Source: Porphyrobacter sp. (GTDB lineage Bacteria; Pseudomonadota; Alphaproteobacteria; Sphingomonadales; Sphingomonadaceae). Taken from it: DNA of 9,699 nt. Positions 1 through 6,188 of this stretch are shown here, in pieces. The stretch spans positions 1 through 9,699 of the forward strand of contig JAKFWB010000462.1 in assembly GCA_021732945.1 (NCBI GenBank). Direction: 5' to 3'. Made by a program: the position numbers and the translations under genes. Below the pieces are notes generated by a model. That model was not told the DNA's origin, did no database searches, and worked only from the letters and a program-made list of their open reading frames with translations. The first letter of the stretch is position 1; every line of letters begins with the position of its first letter.

Positions 1-955
1 GCGCAAGACCCACCGCACGGCGACCCACCGCGCGCGCGCGGGCAAGGTGATGGTCGACATGGCGCTGCATCGTGCGGGTTTCGCGCATCACCGCCTCGCC
101 AAGGTCAGGCGCGCGGGCGGTGGCGGCGTTGGTCAGCACTGTCAGGGGGGTCTTGAGCGCATGGGCGAGATTGCCCGCATGGCGCCGCGCTTCTTCCGCC
201 TGTTTTTCGGAATGATCGAGCAGTGCGTTCAATTCTTCGACAAGCGGTTGAACTTCCAGCGGCAGCGGCTCGGTGATCCGCCCAGCCCCAGTCGTGCGAA
301 GATTCTGAATTGCCGCACGCACCCGGCGCAGCGGCGAAAGGCCATAGCGGATCTGCATCAACGACATCAGCAGCAGGCCGAGGCCCAAGACTGCGAAACT
401 CCAGATCAGGATCAGCCGCACCCGGCCGATTTGGGTGTCCACCTGCTCGGTCGCGCTGGCAACGGCAAAGGTCCAGCGGGTTTCGCTGCCGGGCAGGATC
501 ACCGTGCGTTCGGCAATCCGCAGCGGCTCGCCATTGAACTGATCGGAGTTATAGAAATGCGCATTGCTGTCGAAATGCGCTGCGGTGCCAGCAGTCACGC
601 CCTGCAACTTCAGCGTGCGATCCCACAGGCTGCGCGAGGGCCAGGGTTCGTAGTTCCCCCCGCTGATCTGCCAATAGAGCCCACTGCCCGGTTCCAGAAA
701 CCGCTGATCGCCCAAGGTGCGATAGAAATAGACCTCACCATTGGGATCGATTTCCGCCGATGCGACCATCGCGGTCAGGATGTAATCGAGCTGCTCGTCG
801 AAATTGGCTTCCACCTGCGATGTGAGCGTGCGTTCGAGCGCGATCCCCCCGCCCAGCAGCAGCACGAAAATCCACCCCGCCGCGATCAACCCCATGCGCC
901 GCGCAAGGCTGGCGCGCGGGGCGGCAGGACGCGGTACCGCTACTTCATCTGCCAC
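1..955 (-). CDS. PhoQ-like sensor histidine kinase, C-terminus cut by window edge
   Basis: Inner-membrane sensor kinase expected to phosphorylate the response regulator just upstream. About 318 codons are visible. With the GTG start at 955-953 there is a short Pro/Ala/Arg-rich cytoplasmic tail, a first membrane segment (about residues 23-40), a periplasmic sensor region (about 41-178, containing GEVYFYRTLGDQRFLEP), a second membrane segment (about 181-202), a HAMP-like linker and then the H-box NLAHALKTPL with the likely phospho-His at residue 265. The ATP-binding domain lies beyond position 1. I chose GTG 955 because GGCGAGG lies 8 bases before it. An in-frame GTG at 1063 would overlap the regulator gene, and the ATG at 895 begins directly before the membrane segment without a clear ribosome site. 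The H-box and sensor resemble PhoQ-type kinases of Alphaproteobacteria; the ligand cannot be read from the sequence. Confidence 0.88.
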   Translation of the reverse strand, partial: MADEVAVPRPAAPRASLARRMGLIAAGWIFVLLLGGGIALERTLTSQVEANFDEQLDYILTAMVASAEIDPNGEVYFYRTLGDQRFLEPGSGLYWQISGGNYEPWPSRSLWDRTLKLQGVTAGTAAHFDSNAHFYNSDQFNGEPLRIAERTVILPGSETRWTFAVASATEQVDTQIGRVRLILIWSFAVLGLGLLLMSLMQIRYGLSPLRRVRAAIQNLRTTGAGRITEPLPLEVQPLVEELNALLDHSEKQAEEARRHAGNLAHALKTPLTVLTNAATARAPDLGEAVMRETRTMQRHVDHHLARARAVGRRAVGLA

Positions 956-1013
956 AGCAACGGCCTCGCCCTGAGGCAAGGCCTTGCGTGCGTCACCGCC
1001 CGCAGCCGCAGCC

Positions 1014-1691
1014 TCAGGCGCGCGGCTGGTCGGCGGGGTCGTCGAGGCTGTAACCGAGGCCACGGATGGTCGTTATCACGTCTGCGCCAAGCTTCTTGCG
1101 GATGCGGGTGACGAAGACTTCGATGGTGTTCGAATCCCGGTCGAAATCCTGATCATAAATGTGCTCGATCAACTCGGTGCGGCTCACGACCTTGCCCTTG
1201 TGGTGCATCAGGTAGCTTAAGAGCTTGTATTCCTGCGCGGTCAGTTTCACCGGCTCGCCATCGAGCGTCACCCGGCCCGAGCGGGTATCCAGCCGCACAT
1301 CGCCCGCATTCAGTTCGGACGAGGTATTGCCCGAGGCGCGGCGGATCAGCGCGCGCAGCCGGGCGATCAGTTCTTCGGTCTGGAATGGCTTGGCAAGATA
1401 ATCATCCGCGCCCGCATCCAGCCCGGCAACCTTGTCGGACCATGAATCGCGCGCGGTCAGCACCAGCACCGGGAAGGTGCGCCCTTCGCGCCGCCACATG
1501 CCGAGCACGGTCAGCCCGTCGATTTCGGGCAAGCCAAGGTCCAGCACCACCGCGTCATAATCCTCAGTCGAGCCCATGAAGTGCCCGTCCTCGCCATCGG
1601 CTGAGAGATCAACAGCATAGCCCTGCCCCTCCAGCGTTGACTTGAGCTGTGCGCCAAGGGTCGGTTCGTCTTCGACGATCAGAATGCGCAT
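1014..1691 (-). CDS. OmpR/PhoP-family response regulator
   Basis: DNA-binding response regulator of 225 residues, the usual length for the OmpR/PhoB class. The receiver domain (about 1-115) starts MRILIVEDEP with the acidic pair E7/D8, the phospho-acceptor Asp at 51 in VVLDLGLPEIDG, Thr79 and Lys101 in YLAKPF. The C-terminal winged helix (about 125-218) shows the family pattern LTAQEYKLLSYL, then SRTELIEHIYDQDFDRDSNTIEVF and RKKLGADVITTIRGLGY. An upstream in-frame ATG at 1757 would add 22 residues ahead of the canonical receiver start, so I placed the start at 1691. The sensor kinase follows 58 bases downstream, so they are a cognate pair. The closest named relative in style is PhoP. The target genes are inferred only; the PepSY gene upstream is the obvious candidate. 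Confidence 0.95.
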   Translation of the reverse strand: MRILIVEDEPTLGAQLKSTLEGQGYAVDLSADGEDGHFMGSTEDYDAVVLDLGLPEIDGLTVLGMWRREGRTFPVLVLTARDSWSDKVAGLDAGADDYLAKPFQTEELIARLRALIRRASGNTSSELNAGDVRLDTRSGRVTLDGEPVKLTAQEYKLLSYLMHHKGKVVSRTELIEHIYDQDFDRDSNTIEVFVTRIRKKLGADVITTIRGLGYSLDDPADQPRA

Positions 1692-1814
1692 AATCCACCA
1701 TTTTCCTGCATTGTCGTTGGCCGGGTGGTGCGCTCTCGCGCCGCCAGCGTCAAGCAAGCGGCCGCTGCCTGCACCCCGGCTTTCCCCCGATGATCTTGCA
1801 TGGCGGCCTGCCGG

Positions 1815-2123
1815 TTAGCGCGAACGGCCGATGATGCGCCCCGTGCGGGCATCAACATCGACATAGGACACGCGGCCATCGCGAATGAACTTGAGGCGAT
1901 AGGCCCGTGCGGTCGAATCATAGGCCGGGCCAAGGTACTCCGCGCCGCTCATCTGTGGCAGGATCTTCCGCTCGATCTCGCGCAGCGAAAGCTGGGTGCC
2001 AGCCAAGGCCTCGCGCCGCGCCTCACCCTGGTCCCCGCGCAATTGATCCTGCGCCGACACGGGCACACCGGCCAGGGTCAGCGCGGCAAAGCATACGAAA
2101 ATCAAAGGCCGAAACGGTATCAT
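1815..2123 (-). CDS. small exported PepSY-domain protein
   Basis: A 102-residue protein with a signal peptide (about 1-24: hydrophobic core LIFVCFAALTLA, likely cut after VSA before QDQ) and a single PepSY-type domain (about 43-102) ending in the characteristic YVDVDARTGRIIGR strand-turn. PepSY domains are small periplasmic or extracytoplasmic modules, some of which inhibit proteases or modulate sensors. Single-domain versions are often encoded beside PhoP/PhoQ-like pairs in Alphaproteobacteria. Here the regulator starts 123 bases downstream on the same strand, so cotranscription is plausible and this protein may modulate or report to the kinase in the periplasm (inference). The start at 2123 puts the signal peptide at the N-terminus. 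The longer reading from 2189 adds residues that do not look like an export signal and would overlap the end of the SIMPL gene. Confidence 0.88.
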   Translation of the reverse strand: MIPFRPLIFVCFAALTLAGVPVSAQDQLRGDQGEARREALAGTQLSLREIERKILPQMSGAEYLGPAYDSTARAYRLKFIRDGRVSYVDVDARTGRIIGRSR

Positions 2124-2135
2124 CACACCAACATG

Positions 2136-2168
2136 ACTACAGGGGGTCCATTGAACAAGCGGTGAATG
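2136..2168 (-). promoter_or_regulatory. candidate PhoP-box-like promoter of the PepSY gene
   Basis: On the minus strand two similar hexamers, CATTCA and TGTTCA, are separated by five bases (2152-2168), the 11-base period used by OmpR/PhoP-class regulators. Ten bases further on is TGTAGT (2136-2141), matching the -10 consensus at four of six positions. Transcription from it would start only a few bases before the PepSY ATG at 2123. The repeat lies just outside the SIMPL stop codon. The hexamers are not the enterobacterial PhoP consensus, so the assignment is tentative. Confidence 0.35.
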
Positions 2169-2172
2169 ATTA

Positions 2173-2916
2173 TCACGGCGCAGTAACAACTGTGCCCCTT
2201 ACCAATTCGTAGGTGATGGTGATGCTGATCCCGGTCGACACCATGCCCGGCTGCACCGGTGGCGCAACGGCTCCATCGCTGCTCACCTTCATCATTGCCA
2301 TTTCCGGGATGGGCCCGCTTCCCTCGATGGCCTCGGCGATGGCCAGCACCCTTGCGTCATCATAGCCGAGCATCGCGGCATAGCTCTTGGCTCGCGTCTG
2401 CGCGCGTTCAACGGCGCGTTCGCGCGCTGCGTCCTTGGCAGCATCGTCGTTTTCAAGCGCAAAGCTGGGGCCGCTCAGATCATTCGCACCGGCTTCGACC
2501 AGCGCGTCAAGCACCTGGCCGGCGTCGCCAATCTTGCGCAGGATCACGTTGACGCGGTTTACTGCCTGATAGTCGCGAAAAACCGGGCGCTGACTCGCCT
2601 GATCATAGTCATAGCGCGGACTAAGGCTGATCCCGGTGGTCTGAATATCGTTCTCGGTCACGCCCAGCGCCTTGATGCGCATCACCAGCATTTGCATTTG
2701 GGCTGAATTCTGCCGCAAAGCTTCAGTCGCCGTCGGTCCATCGGTCGTGACGCCCGCGCCAATCGTGGCAATATCGGGCGCGACTGAAACGCTTTCAAAC
2801 ACGCTCAGTTCAACCACCGGGCCTGTGGCCTTGAGATCAACTTCGGCAGCGGCGATTGCAGCGGACGGGAGCGTCGTGGCGCTCGCCGCCATCAGAGCAA
2901 GGACGGTGCGGATCAT
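2173..2916 (-). CDS. SIMPL/DUF541 domain exported protein
   Basis: A 247-residue protein with an N-terminal signal peptide (MIRTVLALMAASATT, cleavage likely within the Ala-rich stretch at 19-24) followed by one SIMPL (DUF541) domain over almost the whole mature chain. The typical features are ELSVFESVSVAPDIATIGAG (about 36-55), the ALGVTENDIQTTGISLSPRYDY segment, where the short motif around DIQTTGISL is diagnostic, an acidic/Arg-rich helix DAARERAVERAQTRAKSYA (about 162-180), and a final SITITYEL strand. The family is periplasmic or outer-membrane associated. Members such as E. coli YggE and Brucella BP26 form ring oligomers, and YggE is linked to oxidative stress. The start at 2916 is preceded by GGAG about 10 bases upstream. 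It lies on the same strand as the PepSY gene with about 50 bases between, and diverges from the ABC-F gene. Confidence 0.93.
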   Translation of the reverse strand: MIRTVLALMAASATTLPSAAIAAAEVDLKATGPVVELSVFESVSVAPDIATIGAGVTTDGPTATEALRQNSAQMQMLVMRIKALGVTENDIQTTGISLSPRYDYDQASQRPVFRDYQAVNRVNVILRKIGDAGQVLDALVEAGANDLSGPSFALENDDAAKDAARERAVERAQTRAKSYAAMLGYDDARVLAIAEAIEGSGPIPEMAMMKVSSDGAVAPPVQPGMVSTGISITITYELVRGTVVTAP

Positions 2917-3032
2917 AGTGTATTGTCTCCAGTTCGCAGCGGCCTCTGCACCCATCCGGCTTTCGGGTGACTGAACCATCTTGGTAACGCAGGCTTGTGA
3001 GGCGGGCGTCAAGCCAGTAAGTGGCGCGTCGC

Positions 3033-4877
3033 ATGGCGCAACCTCCTATCTTTTCGCTCGAAGGTCTTGCCCTGCAACAAGGCGGGCGCTGGCTGTTTGG
3101 CGGCCCCGCCGCTGATAGCGGCGCTGCGCCAATTGATCTGTACGTGTTGCCCGGTGACCGGCTGGCACTGATCGGGCGCAATGGCGCGGGCAAGACCACG
3201 CTGCTGCGACTGATCACCGGCCAGATCGATGCCGACCGGGGCGCCCGCCGCTTGAAGTCCGGTGCCCGGATTGTGTTTCTGGAGCAGGACCCGGACTTCT
3301 CCGGCACCGGAACGCTGATGGATTTCGCTATTGGAGGAGGCGATCCCCCCGCTGCGCACCAAGTGGAAGCCATCGCGGGCCAACTCGGCATCGATATGGG
3401 CCGCCTGTCAGCCACCGCCAGCGGCGGCGAACGGCGCCGCGCGGCAATCGCCCGGGCGTTGGCGCAAGACCCCGATCTGCTGCTGCTGGACGAGCCGACC
3501 AACCACCTCGATCTATCGGCAATCGACTGGCTCGAAGACTGGCTGACCCGTTATCGCGGCGCATTTATCACGATTAGCCATGACCGCACCTTCCTCACCC
3601 GCCTGACCCGCGCGACGCTGTGGCTCGACCGCGGGGCGCTGCGGCGCAAGGAGGTTGGCTTTGGCGGGTACGAGGCGTGGGAAGAACAGGTCTATGCCGA
3701 GGAAGCCCGCGCGGCCGACCGGATGGACGCCAAGCTCAAGATCGAAGCCCACTGGCTGGAACGCGGGGTCACGGCGCGGCGCAAGCGCAATCAGGGGCGG
3801 CTGGAGAAGCTGTTCCAGATGCGCGCTGCCCGGGCTTCGATGATCTCCGGCACGGGGACCGCCAAGCTGAAGCTTTCGAGCGATGACGACTTCAAATCCA
3901 AGTCGGTGATCGTGGCGGAAGGCATTTCAAAGACTTATGGCGAGCGCCAGATCATCAAGCCGTTCAGCCTGCGCATCCAGAATGGTGACCGCATCGGGAT
4001 CGTCGGCTCGAACGGCGCGGGCAAAACTACCTTGCTGAAAATGCTCACGAAAGAGCTGGAGCCCGACACCGGCACCGTCACCCATGCCCGCACCCTTTCA
4101 GGCGTGATGATCGATCAGCAGAGGAAGCTGCTCGAACCCAATGCCACCGTCCGCCAGATCCTCGCCGAAGGGGGCGACTGGATCGATGTTCGGGGGGTGC
4201 GCAAGCATGTGATGTCCTATCTCAAAGACTTCCTGTTCGATCCCGGCCTGGTCGACACGAAAGTCGGCATCCTGTCGGGCGGGGAACGGTCGCGGCTGCT
4301 GCTGGCGCGCGAATTTGCGCGCACTGCCAACCTCTTGGTGCTGGACGAGCCGACCAATGATCTCGACCTTGAAACGCTTGATTTGCTTCAGGAAGTTATC
4401 GCCGATTTCGACGGCACGGTGCTGATTGTCAGCCACGATCGCGACTTTCTTGATCGCACGGTGACGGTCACCCTGGGCCTCGACGGATCAGGCAAGGTGG
4501 ACATTATTGCCGGCGGCTACGCCGATTGGGAAGCCAAACGCAATCAGGGGTCTAGCGGGGCTCAACCGGGCCATAACCCGCGCAATACCCGCCCAAACGC
4601 AGGCCAAAGCGAGGCTGGGATCACCCCGCCGGGCAAACCCGCCCCTGCCGCGAAACTTTCCTACAAAGACCAGCGCGATTACGAAATCCTGCCTGACCGG
4701 ATCGCCGAACTCGATACCATCATCGCCCGCGGCGAGGCGCTGCTGAACGATCCCGAACTCTATGCCAAGGACCCGCAACGCTTCGCGACGCTCAGCCAAG
4801 GCGTGGCCAACGCGCGGGCCGAAAAAGACACCGCCGAAGAACGCTGGCTGGTGCTGGCCGAACAGGTTGAGGAGTAA
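3033..4877 (+). CDS. uup: ABC-F ATPase, Uup type
   Basis: Soluble duplicated ABC ATPase of 614 residues with no membrane segments, hence ABC-F rather than a transporter. First cassette: Walker A GRNGAGKT (about 48-55), signature SGGERRR (about 130-136), Walker B LLLLDEPTNHLD with Glu154, switch His183. A charged linker (about 205-290) separates it from the second cassette: GSNGAGKT (about 325-332), LSGGERSR (about 414-421), LLVLDEPTNDLD with Glu439, His468. A Pro/Ala-rich tether leads to a C-terminal coiled coil (about 541-614) beginning KLSYKDQRDYEILPDRI, the mark of Uup, which binds branched DNA and acts at replication forks or ribosomes in E. coli. Both ATPase sites look intact. The in-frame GTG at 3021 is an alternative start; neither has a strong ribosome site. 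The uracil-glycosylase-like gene follows after four bases. Confidence 0.93.
   Translation: MAQPPIFSLEGLALQQGGRWLFGGPAADSGAAPIDLYVLPGDRLALIGRNGAGKTTLLRLITGQIDADRGARRLKSGARIVFLEQDPDFSGTGTLMDFAIGGGDPPAAHQVEAIAGQLGIDMGRLSATASGGERRRAAIARALAQDPDLLLLDEPTNHLDLSAIDWLEDWLTRYRGAFITISHDRTFLTRLTRATLWLDRGALRRKEVGFGGYEAWEEQVYAEEARAADRMDAKLKIEAHWLERGVTARRKRNQGRLEKLFQMRAARASMISGTGTAKLKLSSDDDFKSKSVIVAEGISKTYGERQIIKPFSLRIQNGDRIGIVGSNGAGKTTLLKMLTKELEPDTGTVTHARTLSGVMIDQQRKLLEPNATVRQILAEGGDWIDVRGVRKHVMSYLKDFLFDPGLVDTKVGILSGGERSRLLLAREFARTANLLVLDEPTNDLDLETLDLLQEVIADFDGTVLIVSHDRDFLDRTVTVTLGLDGSGKVDIIAGGYADWEAKRNQGSSGAQPGHNPRNTRPNAGQSEAGITPPGKPAPAAKLSYKDQRDYEILPDRIAELDTIIARGEALLNDPELYAKDPQRFATLSQGVANARAEKDTAEERWLVLAEQVEE
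4869..4874 (+). promoter_or_regulatory. Shine-Dalgarno site deciding the start of the UDG-like gene
   Basis: GAGGAG runs into the uup stop codon TAA (4875-4877) and sits 7 bases before GTG 4882. It is the best ribosome site for that reading frame and implies translation coupled to uup. Confidence 0.75.
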
Positions 4878-4881
4878 GCCA

Positions 4882-5475
4882 GTGCCCACGCAGCCCAACC
4901 AGACCGAAGCGCTACGGATACAGATCGCTGTCTGCACCTTGTGCGCGGCGCACCTGCCGCTGGGCCCGCGCCCGGTGACGCAGTTTTCGTCCACCAGCCG
5001 GTTGCTGATCATCGGTCAGGCCCCGGGGACGAAAGTCCATGCCAGCGGCGTGCCGTGGGACGATGACAGCGGCGACCGGCTGCGCGATTGGCTTGGGATC
5101 GACAAGACCGCCTTTTATGATGCCGCGCAGGTCGCGCTGATGCCGATGGGCTTTTGCTATCCGGGCAAGGCAAAAGGCGGGGACGCCCCGCCGCGCCCTG
5201 AATGCGCGCCGCAGTGGCATGGCCTGATCCAGGCGATCCTGCCCGCAGACCGGCTGACCCTGCTGGTGGGCACCTATGCGCAAACCGCCTATGCTCCCGA
5301 GACCAAAAAATTGTCGCTGACCGAGAGGGTACGGCGCTTCGACCGGGATGCCGCGTTCATCGCCCTGCCCCACCCCGCCTGGCGGTCACGGCTGTGGATG
5401 GAGCGGAATGCATGGTTCGAAACCGACGTGCTGCCCGTGCTGCGGACACTGGTGGCTTCGCGCTTGCAGCAGTGA
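4882..5475 (+). CDS. uracil-DNA glycosylase family protein
   Basis: A 197-residue member of the uracil-DNA glycosylase superfamily, probably a base-excision-repair enzyme. Visible motifs: LLIIGQAPG (41-49), the motif-1 position that activates water or positions uracil; SGVPWDDDSGDRLRDWLG (55-72); LLVGTYAQ (127-134), the central strand; and LPHPAWR (162-168) at the motif-2 position, with His164. Four cysteines, C18 and C21 as CTLC, C92 in GFCYPG and C108 in PECAP, match the layout of iron-sulfur family-4-like glycosylases, so a 4Fe-4S cluster is likely (inference). The motif-2 loop reads HPAWRSR rather than the more usual HPSPRN-type sequence. The start is set by the GAGGAG site; the frame is open further upstream inside uup but that part is only an overlap. 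It forms a two-gene unit with uup. Uracil cleavage itself is not proven by sequence. Confidence 0.87.
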   Translation: MPTQPNQTEALRIQIAVCTLCAAHLPLGPRPVTQFSSTSRLLIIGQAPGTKVHASGVPWDDDSGDRLRDWLGIDKTAFYDAAQVALMPMGFCYPGKAKGGDAPPRPECAPQWHGLIQAILPADRLTLLVGTYAQTAYAPETKKLSLTERVRRFDRDAAFIALPHPAWRSRLWMERNAWFETDVLPVLRTLVASRLQQ

Positions 5476-5483
5476 AGCAGGCA

Positions 5484-5606
5484 CGGCGGTTCACGATGGA
5501 CGTGACGATGCATGGCGAACGTTCGCAAATGGCGGAAATCGGGCTCTATACTGTCAAGGGCGGAAAGATTGCCGAAGAGCGGTTCATGTATGGGGCAATG
5601 GCCTGA
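5484..5606 (+). pseudogene. C-terminal remnant of a SnoaL-like (NTF2-fold) gene
   Basis: Directly after the glycosylase stop, a short open stretch reads RRFTMDVTMHGERSQ, then EIGLYTVKGGKIAEERFMYG before TGA at 5604-5606. The 'LYTV-x-GGKI-x-EERF' pattern is the last two strands of SnoaL-like/NTF2-family proteins, normally about 120-150 residues long. The N-terminal two thirds are absent: the same frame upstream runs through the glycosylase gene and shows no such homology. From the only ATG (5496) it would encode 36 residues, with a poor ribosome site. I read it as a decayed or truncated gene left after a deletion. A tiny functional protein is possible but unlikely. The family call comes from pattern memory. 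Confidence 0.55.
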
Positions 5607-5615
5607 TCGCCAACG

Positions 5616-6098
5616 TCAGGTGATGCGGTAATATTCCGCCACCCGCTCCAGCGCGATCTTGAGCACCAGCTTTCCACTGCGCGCAGGCCAGCCGAGCGTT
5701 TTTTCCGCATCGGGCAACGCCTCGCCGGCGCAGACCACCCGCCACAGCACATCTTCCAGCCCCTTGCCCGCTGCCCGGATGGCGCCATCAAACCGCTGGC
5801 GGGCCAGAATTTGGCGCTCGCTTGATGAGAGCCCCCGCTCGCCGGTCGATTTCACCTGCACCGGATCCCAGCGCATGGTGATGCTGGCAGACAGCTGAGC
5901 GCGTTCATAATCGCCCCGCAGCTTCTCGCCTGCATCGAACAACCGATCATCCAGATGCCCGCGGGAATGCAGCCAGGCGAGCGGACTTTCAGCAAGGTTG
6001 ACCGTCACCGTGCGGCTGGGTCGCCGCCCGCCTGCATCGGCTTGGCGGCGCCGTGGCCCTTCCGGGGTGAGTTCGCGTTCGACCAGTTGGCGCTTCAT
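5616..6098 (-). CDS. DUF6456 domain protein, probable DNA-binding regulator
   Basis: A 160-residue basic-then-acidic protein. After a charged N-terminal tail (about 1-30, rich in Arg) comes the DUF6456 domain (about 32-158) with the segments ESPLAWLHSRGHLDD, AGEKLRGDYERAQLSASITMRWDP, and a C-terminal helical part containing TLGWPARSGKLVLKIALER, which has the spacing of a helix-turn-helix. The family is found in Alphaproteobacteria, sometimes fused to an N-terminal HTH that is absent here. Its function is not established, and DNA binding is inferred from the C-terminal helices. The start at 6098 follows GGAGAAG at a good distance; the in-frame ATG at 6164 would run back across the palindrome cluster and is unlikely. 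It diverges from the XRE gene and converges on the SnoaL remnant. Confidence 0.85.
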   Translation of the reverse strand: MKRQLVERELTPEGPRRRQADAGGRRPSRTVTVNLAESPLAWLHSRGHLDDRLFDAGEKLRGDYERAQLSASITMRWDPVQVKSTGERGLSSSERQILARQRFDGAIRAAGKGLEDVLWRVVCAGEALPDAEKTLGWPARSGKLVLKIALERVAEYYRIT

Positions 6099-6109
6099 GG
6101 CTGCTTCTC

Positions 6110-6148
6110 CGCTTGTTGATGACAAGCGGCTTGCCAAGCCGCAACAAG
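6110..6148. promoter_or_regulatory. nested inverted repeats, probable operator between DUF6456 and XRE genes
   Basis: Three perfect inverted repeats interlock in 39 bases. CGCTTGT/ACAAGCG (6110-6128) has a 5-base gap. GCGGCTTG-C-CAAGCCGC (6126-6142) is a 17-base perfect palindrome with 8-base arms. The outer CTTGTTG/CAACAAG pair (6112-6118 and 6142-6148) encloses the palindrome. All share a CTTG/CAAG core. On the minus strand TTGTTG and TGTCAT (four of six to -10) stand 17 bases apart with most of the palindrome in the spacer. On the plus strand TTGCCA (6131-6136), five of six to -35, lies inside the palindrome, but I find no good -10 for it. Binding here could control both divergent genes. 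Which protein binds is not known; the XRE or DUF6456 product is the natural guess. Confidence 0.6.
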
Positions 6149-6188
6149 TGTAGGAAAGAACCAAATCGGTTAGTGGGAGAGTCCTGTT

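Noticed and set aside
7..40. Repeated GACCCACCGC (7-16 and 22-31) and an alternating CG run (29-40)
   Set aside because: Both lie within the kinase coding frame and encode Ala/Arg/Val-Gly-rich residues; codon bias explains them.
47..1111. A 354-codon open frame on the plus strand opposite the kinase and regulator genes
   Set aside because: It is the antisense of two clearly recognisable genes, has low-complexity Arg/Gln/Ala content and no domain; long antisense frames are expected at this GC content.
1692..1814. 123-base gap between PepSY and regulator genes with a GCGGCCGC palindrome (1758-1765)
   Set aside because: I looked for a promoter, a hairpin terminator and a small ORF with a ribosome site and found nothing convincing; the 8-base palindrome is expected by chance in GC-rich DNA.
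2917..3032. Divergent intergenic region between the SIMPL and uup genes
   Set aside because: It must contain promoters, but no -35/-10 pair or operator stands out enough to annotate; only weak matches such as TTGTGA near 2995 are present.
5602..5620. CCTGA/TCAGG hairpin at the junction of the SnoaL remnant and the DUF6456 gene, a possible terminator
   Set aside because: Only five base pairs with a nine-base loop and no T-tract; both arms are largely made of stop-codon and coding bases.
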